A stretch of DNA of 5,017 bases from assembly GCA_947482805.1 (NCBI GenBank), contig CANKLK010000152.1, positions 1 through 5,017 of the forward strand, given 5' to 3'. The DNA is from Flavobacteriaceae bacterium. Its GTDB lineage: Bacteria > Bacteroidota > Bacteroidia > Flavobacteriales > Flavobacteriaceae. Below, piece by piece: positions 1 to 5,017 of the stretch; position 1 is the stretch's first letter; every line of letters begins with the position of its first letter. Made by a program: the position numbers and the translations under genes. A model generated the notes under the pieces. The model saw only the letters and a list, made by a program, of their open reading frames with translations, had not been told where the DNA came from and did no database searches.

Positions 1-669
1 ATGTGCCATTCCTAATTTCATAACAGTATCAATTTCCTCAACACCTGCAACACCCTCATACAAAGTATAGATTGCCTCATTAATCATCGGCATTAAAATT
101 CGATTGGCCACAAATCCAGGATAATCATTTACCTCAACAGGAACTTTATCTAATTTTTTAGAAATTTCCATAATTAAATTAGTCACCTCATCAGAAGTAG
201 AATAACCGCGAATAATTTCAATTAATTTCATTACGGGAACTGGATTCATAAAATGCATTCCAATTACCTTATCTGGTCGATTTGTTACGGCAGCTATTTT
301 TGTAATCGAAATTGAAGAGGTATTTGTCGCTAAAATGACATTTTCACTTGTCGCTGCATCTAGTTCTTTAAATATTTGAAGTTTCAAATCAATATTTTCT
401 GTCGCTGCTTCAACAACTAAATCCACACCTTTTACACCGTCAATAAGTGAGGTAAAAGTTGTTAGATTTGATAAAGTATTCTGTTTTTCAGACTCTGTAA
501 TGGCTTCTTTTGCAAGTTGGCGATCAAGATTTTTGCCAATAGTAGCTAATGCTTTGTCTAATGAAGCTTGAGAGACATCAATTAAATTCACGCGATAGCC
601 AAATTGCGCAAAAACATGTGCAATTCCATTTCCCATTGTACCAGCACCAATAACAGCGATATTTTTCAT
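1..669 (-). CDS. hbd: 3-hydroxybutyryl-CoA dehydrogenase, 3' end off the window
   Basis: Cytoplasmic NAD(P)-dependent oxidoreductase that interconverts 3-hydroxyacyl-CoA (typically 3-hydroxybutyryl-CoA) and 3-oxoacyl-CoA, in fatty-acid or butanoate metabolism. Reading from the ATG at 669-667 gives 223 codons with no stop to position 1. The N-terminal Rossmann domain opens with MKNIAVIGAGTMGNGIAH, with the dinucleotide loop GAGTMG at residues 8-13 and the acidic strand-end residue D31. Family active-site residues are in place: S118 in NTSS (116-119), H139 in GMHFMNPVPVMK (137-148), E151, and N189 in PGFVANR (184-190). The C-terminal helical domain begins near residue 184. Single-domain members are usually about 280-300 aa, so roughly 60-75 residues are missing because the window ends, not through damage. 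The start is secure because the Rossmann strand begins at residue 3. The gene is transcribed away from the polysaccharide genes and is probably unrelated to them in function. The exact substrate chain length is not resolved. Confidence 0.95.
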   Translation of the reverse strand, partial: MKNIAVIGAGTMGNGIAHVFAQFGYRVNLIDVSQASLDKALATIGKNLDRQLAKEAITESEKQNTLSNLTTFTSLIDGVKGVDLVVEAATENIDLKLQIFKELDAATSENVILATNTSSISITKIAAVTNRPDKVIGMHFMNPVPVMKLIEIIRGYSTSDEVTNLIMEISKKLDKVPVEVNDYPGFVANRILMPMINEAIYTLYEGVAGVEEIDTVMKLGMAH

Positions 670-686
670 AATAAAAATTTTATTTA

Positions 687-694
687 CAAATATA
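687..694 (-). promoter_or_regulatory. Candidate Bacteroidota -7 element for the dehydrogenase gene
   Basis: The minus strand reads TATATTTG here, a full match to the Bacteroidota consensus TAnnTTTG. It ends 17 bases before the ATG at 669, so transcription would start only about 10 bases upstream of the coding region. No clear TTG-type -33 box is seen about 20 bases further upstream, and the AT-rich setting makes chance matches plausible. Confidence 0.45.
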
Positions 695-748
695 AGCAGT
701 AGAATGAATCGATAAGAGATAAGGAATAAATTATTATGAAATAATGAT

Positions 749-756
749 TTTCGAAA
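749..756. promoter_or_regulatory. Short palindrome TTTCGAAA upstream of the flippase promoter
   Basis: This perfect 8-bp inverted repeat lies immediately upstream of the plus-strand -7 candidate at 761, in the region where the -33/-7 spacer would be. A dimeric regulator could bind there, but the site is short and there is no second copy in the intergenic region. It is recorded as a possible operator only. Confidence 0.15.
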
Positions 757-760
757 TGTT

Positions 761-768
761 TACCTTTG
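761..768 (+). promoter_or_regulatory. Candidate Bacteroidota -7 element for the polysaccharide operon
   Basis: TACCTTTG matches TAnnTTTG fully and lies 44 bases before the ATG at 813, giving a predicted leader of about 35-40 bases. The -33 region has no clear TTG (the nearest stretch, around 731-740, reads TTATTATGAA), so the promoter would be weak or assisted by an activator. As the following four genes overlap end to end, this is the only obvious place in the window for their promoter. Confidence 0.5.
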
Positions 769-812
769 TTACTTATTAAACCATACCTAAATTCAGGAAA
801 ACTCATATTTGG

Positions 813-2078
813 ATGACATTAAGTAATCAAGTTTATAATCGAAATTTCTTTACTATGTTATCTGGTAATACAATTAGCCAAATAATCCCTTTCATTCTTG
901 CTCCAATTCTTGCTCGGCTTTTTTCTCCTGAAGAATTTGCTGTATTAGCGAATTTTATGGCTATTGTTGGTGTTCTCGGTGTTATTTCGACAGGAAGATT
1001 AGAAATGGCGATTGCGATTCCAAAAGACCATAAAAAAGCCCAGGAAATCGTGTTCACTGGATTTATAATTACTTTATGCCTTGGACTTATTAGTATTTTA
1101 ATTCCTCTTTTTGCATATCAAATTGGAGAGATGTACAATGATGAACAATTACCTATTTTTTTATGGATGGTTCCGTTCGCAGTTATTAGTTATGGGTTAT
1201 TAGGTCTGTGCAGCAATTGGAATTTACGTCATGAGCACTTTCAACAACTTAGCATTGGAAAAATTTCACAATCAATTATCAATAATTGTCTAGCTGCATT
1301 TTTAGGATATATCGCTTGGGGAATATATGGCTTAGTAATCGCTTGGTTACTCTCACAATATATAAATATTATTATTCTCTTAATTGGTGTTAATAGAAAA
1401 GTAAAATATAAAGATTTTGGAATATCTACGATGAAAACTATCTTAAGAGATTATAAAGATTTTCCACTCATTAATTCATTGCATGCCTTTTCTGATATAT
1501 TTATTACTCAGTTTTTACTTTATTGGATAATTTCTACTTATTTTGGATTATTAGAATTAGGATGGTTTGCAATGATGACAAAATACGTAAAAGCACCAAT
1601 TGTTTTGATTTCAAGTTCTGTTTCCCAACTCTTTTATGTAGAAACAAGTAAAGCAATAAATCAAGGTGTCTCCTTTATTCCTATTGTGAAAAAAACCGTG
1701 CGAACCTCTATCCTATTTGCAATACCATTCACCATAATTTTACTTGCTTTTGGCCCACTTATTTTTAGATGGTATCTAGGAGAAGAATGGCGACAAGCAG
1801 GATTATATGCACAAGGTCTCGCACCCATGTTTTTTTTATACTTTATTCTCTCTCCAATTTCTGGATTGCCAATTTTACTAGGCAAACAAAAGAAAGCATT
1901 TTTATTTAGTTTAATTGGTTATTCACTTACGATAATGGCAATGTTTGTAGGGATTTCACTTAAATTATCTTTTCATAATACCTTATTCTTATATGGTGGA
2001 GTATTCGCGTTGTTCTACTTAGCGACACTGACATGGTATTTTACTTTGATAAAAACAAGCAATGAGAGTCTTAATTAA
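813..2078 (+). CDS. Polysaccharide flippase, Wzx-like (MOP/MATE superfamily)
   Basis: Integral inner-membrane protein of 421 aa, predicted to flip a lipid-linked oligosaccharide repeat from the cytoplasmic to the periplasmic face. About 12 hydrophobic segments can be picked out by eye, roughly at residues 13-36, 43-62, 80-103, 113-134, 150-168, 170-195, 220-245, 255-275, 298-320, 332-356, 362-382 and 388-412. Length and layout fit Wzx-type flippases (about 400-500 aa). The N-terminal stretch NRNFFTMLSGNTISQIIPF followed by APILARLFSPEEFAVLA is typical of the family: a first helix, then the 'L(F/Y)SPEEFG' turn. The DYKDFPLINS stretch (residues 213-222) resembles the mid-protein 'YKxFP' signature common in Bacteroidota flippases. 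Start: the ATG at 813 precedes the first helix and no better upstream start is seen; there is no Shine-Dalgarno at normal spacing. It is the first gene of the operon and its 3' end overlaps the next gene by 17 bp. The sugar substrate is unknown. A teichuronic or other MOP exporter subtype cannot be excluded. Confidence 0.88.
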   Translation: MTLSNQVYNRNFFTMLSGNTISQIIPFILAPILARLFSPEEFAVLANFMAIVGVLGVISTGRLEMAIAIPKDHKKAQEIVFTGFIITLCLGLISILIPLFAYQIGEMYNDEQLPIFLWMVPFAVISYGLLGLCSNWNLRHEHFQQLSIGKISQSIINNCLAAFLGYIAWGIYGLVIAWLLSQYINIIILLIGVNRKVKYKDFGISTMKTILRDYKDFPLINSLHAFSDIFITQFLLYWIISTYFGLLELGWFAMMTKYVKAPIVLISSSVSQLFYVETSKAINQGVSFIPIVKKTVRTSILFAIPFTIILLAFGPLIFRWYLGEEWRQAGLYAQGLAPMFFLYFILSPISGLPILLGKQKKAFLFSLIGYSLTIMAMFVGISLKLSFHNTLFLYGGVFALFYLATLTWYFTLIKTSNESLN

Positions 2079-2973
2079 TGGATTACCCTTATTTGCAAAA
2101 AGATTGGCTAATGAACTTCAAAAGTACGATGCTAAGTCAAGCTATATTTTCTTGGATACTTATAATTCTAAGTGGGCTCAATTACTATTTTTTATTTACC
2201 TGCCTTTTTCTGATTGTGTTATTTCAATGAATGGAGTTACTGACAACAGTGGTAGTTTAAATTTAGTTTTGAAGCGTCGCAAAAAGCTGATTCTGCAATG
2301 GATGGGAACAGATATTTTATTGGCATTAGAACGCTTTCATAAAAATACAATTGAACGAAAATATATTGATTACGCATCTAATTTTGTGGATGCTCCTTGG
2401 ATGACGGAAGAGTTGAAAAGCGCGAATATAAATACCGAAAATCTTCATTTTAAATTCGTTGAAATGAATACAATCATTGAAGAGTATTCTTCTATTTCTG
2501 TTATGAGTTATGTCGCACAGAACCGGCAGGCTTTTTATGGCATGGATGAAATTATTCAATTAGCAATAGTCTTTCCTGAAATAGAATTCTCATTGTATGG
2601 CATAGAAAAAGTAGAAAAACCTATTACTGAAAACATAAAATTATATGGGTGGGTGTCTCCAGAAGAATTTCAAGAAAAATTAATGCAAACACCAATTTTT
2701 TTGCGTCTCACTAAACACGATGGCTTTTCATTGGCAGTATTAGAAGCGTTAAGTTTTGGTGCTGAAGTAATTACTAGCTTTAAATCAGAATTTGGTCATA
2801 GCGCTATAACTTTTGAAGAAGTAAAAAAAGCGATGCTTCAAGCTATTAAAAAAGTTGAAAGCCGGAATTTTAAACCTAATATAGCACTTATTGAAAAACT
2901 ACAAATCGAATTTAAAAAAGAAAAAATATTAGCGAATTACATTCAAAAACTCAAAGAAATTGTCGGTAAATAA
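2062..2973 (+). CDS. Small GT4-like glycosyltransferase
   Basis: Predicted cytoplasmic, membrane-associated GT-B glycosyltransferase of 303 aa, adding a sugar from a nucleotide donor to the growing lipid-linked unit. The N-terminal lobe starts with MRVLINGLPLFAKRLANELQ and carries the segment LILQWMGTDILLA (76-88), a 'W-x-G-(S/T)-D' element also present in the glycosyltransferase at 4180. The C-terminal lobe holds FYGMDEIIQLA (158-168), IEFSLYG (174-180), LYGWVSPEEF (194-203) and the donor-binding motif DGFSLAVLE (220-228). This last is the GT4 E-x7-E motif with Asp in the first position; it is followed by ALSFGAEVI, the equivalent of the usual 'AMACGTPVI'. The 'GR...KG' phosphate-binding pair of typical GT4 enzymes is not evident; R155 is the nearest candidate. 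At 303 aa it is shorter than most GT4 proteins (about 350-400), with a reduced N-terminal lobe. It overlaps the flippase by 17 bp and the next gene by 14 bp. The fold assignment is fairly firm; donor and acceptor are unknown. Confidence 0.82.
   Translation: MRVLINGLPLFAKRLANELQKYDAKSSYIFLDTYNSKWAQLLFFIYLPFSDCVISMNGVTDNSGSLNLVLKRRKKLILQWMGTDILLALERFHKNTIERKYIDYASNFVDAPWMTEELKSANINTENLHFKFVEMNTIIEEYSSISVMSYVAQNRQAFYGMDEIIQLAIVFPEIEFSLYGIEKVEKPITENIKLYGWVSPEEFQEKLMQTPIFLRLTKHDGFSLAVLEALSFGAEVITSFKSEFGHSAITFEEVKKAMLQAIKKVESRNFKPNIALIEKLQIEFKKEKILANYIQKLKEIVGK
2960..2962 (+). promoter_or_regulatory. TTG initiation codon inside the end of the preceding gene
   Basis: The codons from the upstream stop at 2930 to the conserved Rossmann strand read CGA ATT ACA TTC AAA AAC TCA AAG AAA TTG TCG GTA AAT AAA. 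TTG is the only standard alternative start among them. It lies 14 bases before the end of the preceding gene and follows an A-rich stretch with no Shine-Dalgarno, so translation probably depends on ribosomes arriving from the upstream gene. Confidence 0.65.
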
Positions 2974-4183
2974 ACGCATAGCACTCATTACAACTTGGTA
3001 TCCACCAATTACTGGTGTTGCTGTTGGGCGTATGGATTCTTTTGCTAATTACCTTTCTGAAGATTTTGAAGTAGAGGTATTCTGCTTGGGAAATATAAAT
3101 GAAACTATTACCAAATCTGAGAAACTAAGAGTACATTATTTAAGAACAAATAAATTATATCAACAATTAAAAAGCAATCAGAGAGATTCAAAAATCATTC
3201 ATAATTGTAAAACTCTTTTTAGAATATTCTTGAAAAAGGTAATTAAAAATCCATTAAAAGATTGGGAAATCGCTACTTTATTAAAATTGCAAACGGTTCA
3301 TGAAAACAAGGCCTTTGATTTAATTATTAGTTCATTCTCCCCAGAAGAAGCGCATCTTGTAGCAATAAATTTTAAAAAAATATTTCCTGCAGTACCATGG
3401 ATTGCAGATATGAGAGATGAAATGGCAGCAAATCCATATCTAGATCTACGCATAAAAAATATATTGCTTTCTATAGAAAAAGAAATCAATGAGTACGCAA
3501 ATGGGCTGACAACAGTAAGCAAACCAATTTTATTAGACTTTCAAAAATCAATGCCAAAAATCTCCATTTTTGAGGAAATTAGAAATGGCTTTGATCATTC
3601 AATTGTATTTAAACAAGAAAAAACGAAAACAGATAATGTTCTTAAGTTTGGTTATTTTGGAAGTTTTTATGGTTTACGGAAACCTGATATATTTTTTTTA
3701 ACAGTCGAAAATTTTCAAAATGACAATCCTGAATTTATCTTTGAAATACATATTTATGGTGCGCACAATAATTACGAAATACCTTATTCCTTGAAAGACA
3801 AAGTTTTTAAACATCTCGGATTACCCTACTTAAAAGCAATTGAAGAGATGAATAAAATGGATATAAATTTATTGTTTCATCCCAGAAGTATTCGTAAAGG
3901 TGTTTTTTCCGGAAAAATATTTGACTATATCTCAGCGAAAAAGCCAATTTTTGCACTAGTTGATAAAGACGATGTGGCTGCAAAATTAATACATGATTTA
4001 AAGTGTGGTTATGTTGCTGAATTTGATGATTTAACAGAAATAAAAGAAAAATTAGACGAAATAATTACTGATTTTAAAAAACAAACTTTAAGGATTGCAG
4101 AAGCAGAAGATATTAAAAAACTCCACCGAAGAAATTCAGTGTTAAGCTTATCAAAAATGATACATAAAATTATTTCCAAATGA
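2960..4183 (+). CDS. GT-B glycosyltransferase (group 1/GT4-like), TTG start
   Basis: Cytoplasmic glycosyltransferase of about 407 aa, probably adding one sugar of the repeat unit. The N-terminal Rossmann strand and loop are RIALITTWYPPITGVAVGRM (6-25). Then come FDLIISSFSPEEAHLVA (119-135), WIADMRDE (147-154), like the 'WIxDxRDPW' seen in many Bacteroidota glycosyltransferases, and the domain linker region IRNGFD (207-212). The C-terminal lobe follows with LKFGYFGSFYGLRKPD (228-243), the diphosphate loop, and GVFSGKIFDYISAKKPIFAL (314-333), which matches the 'xKxFEYLAxGKPI' donor motif with Asp322 in place of the usual Glu. Start: TTG at 2960 is the only common start codon between the upstream in-frame TAG (2930) and the conserved first strand. 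The first in-frame ATG (codon 25) would remove that strand. The A-rich leader before TTG fits Bacteroidota translation. It overlaps the preceding gene by 14 bp and the following one by 4 bp (ATGA). Donor sugar unknown. Confidence 0.85.
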   Translation: MSVNKRIALITTWYPPITGVAVGRMDSFANYLSEDFEVEVFCLGNINETITKSEKLRVHYLRTNKLYQQLKSNQRDSKIIHNCKTLFRIFLKKVIKNPLKDWEIATLLKLQTVHENKAFDLIISSFSPEEAHLVAINFKKIFPAVPWIADMRDEMAANPYLDLRIKNILLSIEKEINEYANGLTTVSKPILLDFQKSMPKISIFEEIRNGFDHSIVFKQEKTKTDNVLKFGYFGSFYGLRKPDIFFLTVENFQNDNPEFIFEIHIYGAHNNYEIPYSLKDKVFKHLGLPYLKAIEEMNKMDINLLFHPRSIRKGVFSGKIFDYISAKKPIFALVDKDDVAAKLIHDLKCGYVAEFDDLTEIKEKLDEIITDFKKQTLRIAEAEDIKKLHRRNSVLSLSKMIHKIISK

Positions 4184-5017
4184 AAATACTAATAGTTGGA
4201 TCTAAATCTATTCATGTTTCTTCTTTTATTGAAAATTTATTTTTGAAAGGACAAAGCAATTCTTTGCTTTCCGAGGAAATTTGTGATTTCCCAACTATTG
4301 AATCAGAGAAAAATATATCTTTCAGATCATTAAACCCATTTACTGTAATTCAAAATTATTTTAAGTTAAAAAAATATCTGAGAGAATTAAATCCATCAAT
4401 TCTTCACATACATCAATTAAATCGCTTAGCCTATTTTGCCTCAAGAGCAGCAAATAAATTAAATATTCCCTTAATATCAACAGCATGGGGAAGTGATGTG
4501 CTTTTGATTCCTAAGCAAAATAAATTTTTCAAGTATTTAGTGACACAAATATTGAAGAATTCTGCAATTATCACGGCTGATTCACAAGACATGATTGAAG
4601 CCATGAAAGCATTACATCCACAAGGAAATTATAAGCTTTTACAATACGGAATTGACACAATTCAAGCGCTTGAGAAAGAAAAAATCGTTTATTCCAATCG
4701 TTTGCACGAACCGCTTTACAGAATCGAAAAAGTGATCGAATATTTCAAGGAATTTTCAGCTCAAAATCCAGATTGGAAATTAGTAATTGCTGGCACAGGT
4801 TCTCAAACAGAACTATTAAAATCACTAGCAAACAATAGCGAAATAACAGAAAAAATAAGCTTTGTCGGTTGGCAAAAGAAACCTGAAAACAGCGCTTGGT
4901 ATGCCAAATCAAGTATTTACATTTCAATCCCATCAAGCGATGGCACATCCGTAAGTGTTTTAGAGGCGATGTCTGCAGGATGTTTACCTATTTTATCTGA
5001 TATAGCTGTTTCTTATG
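4180..5017 (+). CDS. GT4 family glycosyltransferase, 3' end off the window
   Basis: Cytoplasmic GT-B glycosyltransferase, third in the operon. 279 codons are visible from the ATG at 4180, whose ATGA overlaps the previous stop. The N-terminal lobe shows MKILIVGSKSIHVSSFIENL (1-20), ILHIHQLNRLAYFA (74-87; the 'LHxHxxN' element of the acceptor side), ISTAWGSDVLL (99-109), the domain linker LLQYGID (153-159) and SNRLHEPLYRIEKVI (172-186), in the place of the 'GRLxxEKG' loop. The C-terminal lobe shows LVIAGTGSQTELL (201-213), ISFVGWQ (226-232) and DGTSVSVLEAMSAGCLPIL (254-272), the E-x7-E donor motif with Asp254 and Glu262. 'SDGTSVSLLEAMA' is a form often seen in this family. Typical length is about 350-390 aa, so roughly 70-110 residues lie beyond the right edge. 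Arg174 is kept, but the usual Lys of the phosphate loop is not evident. Start choice is firm: ATG directly before the first strand. Sugar specificity unknown. Confidence 0.88.
   Translation, partial: MKILIVGSKSIHVSSFIENLFLKGQSNSLLSEEICDFPTIESEKNISFRSLNPFTVIQNYFKLKKYLRELNPSILHIHQLNRLAYFASRAANKLNIPLISTAWGSDVLLIPKQNKFFKYLVTQILKNSAIITADSQDMIEAMKALHPQGNYKLLQYGIDTIQALEKEKIVYSNRLHEPLYRIEKVIEYFKEFSAQNPDWKLVIAGTGSQTELLKSLANNSEITEKISFVGWQKKPENSAWYAKSSIYISIPSSDGTSVSVLEAMSAGCLPILSDIAVSY

Noticed and set aside
730..745. AT-only inverted repeat ATTATT/AATAAT as a terminator or attenuator
   Set aside because: The stem is only 6 A-T pairs, there is no following T-run, and it lies upstream of the proposed transcription start of the plus-strand operon.
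804..811. CATATTTG as an alternative -7 box
   Set aside because: It misses the first T of TAnnTTTG and sits directly before the ATG at 813, which would leave no leader; the full match at 761-768 is better placed.
833..1057. Minus-strand reading frame of 74 codons within the flippase gene
   Set aside because: It lies wholly antisense to a well-supported membrane protein gene and its translation resembles no protein family.
1661..1885. Minus-strand reading frame of 74 codons within the flippase gene
   Set aside because: Antisense shadow of the flippase coding sequence with no recognisable domain or start context.
2326..2559. Minus-strand reading frame of 77 codons
   Set aside because: Antisense to the first glycosyltransferase; His/Ile/Phe-rich composition typical of a shadow frame.
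3298..3522. Minus-strand reading frame of 74 codons
   Set aside because: Antisense to the second glycosyltransferase, within its conserved WIADMRDE region; no independent support.
4745..4948. Minus-strand reading frame of 67 codons with a hydrophobic stretch
   Set aside because: Antisense to the C-terminal lobe of the third glycosyltransferase; the hydrophobicity comes from complementing AT-rich Lys/Asn/Glu codons.
1..5017. CRISPR arrays, tRNA or rRNA genes, insertion sequences, or a defence or novel enzymatic system
   Set aside because: No direct repeats with regular spacing, no transposase motifs or terminal inverted repeats, and no RNA gene were seen by eye; almost every base is explained by the five genes.

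Overview
The window is AT-rich and densely coding, and it reads as chromosomal DNA of a Bacteroidota member, most likely of the Flavobacteriia. This is an inference from three things: the look of the proteins, the lack of Shine-Dalgarno sequences before the starts (A-rich leaders instead), and matches to the Bacteroidota -7 promoter element TAnnTTTG. No genus can be assigned from the sequence alone.

Layout: positions 1-669 (minus strand) hold the first 223 codons of a 3-hydroxybutyryl-CoA dehydrogenase, a housekeeping acyl-CoA gene whose 3' end lies off the left edge. A 143-bp divergent intergenic region (670-812) follows, with one good -7 match facing each way. From 813 to the right edge, four plus-strand genes run without any gap: a polytopic polysaccharide flippase of the Wzx/MATE-like type (813-2078), then three GT-B fold glycosyltransferases (2062-2973, 2960-4183 and 4180 to beyond 5017). 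They overlap by 17, 14 and 4 bp, so they very probably form one translationally coupled operon.

Taken together, the plus-strand genes look like the start of a surface-polysaccharide (O-antigen, capsule or exopolysaccharide) cluster. The glycosyltransferases would build a lipid-linked repeat unit on the cytoplasmic face and the flippase would move it across the inner membrane. No polymerase (Wzy), chain-length regulator, initiating sugar-phosphate transferase or nucleotide-sugar enzyme is visible; if present they lie further right or elsewhere. Sugars, linkages and the final polymer cannot be told from this window.

I saw no RNA genes, insertion sequences, CRISPR arrays, long repeats or clear terminators, and no convincing sign of a new kind of system. 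The points most worth a second look are the TTG start of the third plus-strand gene, the Asp-for-Glu change in the sugar-nucleotide motif of two glycosyltransferases, the small size of the first glycosyltransferase, and the paired promoters at the edge of the locus.
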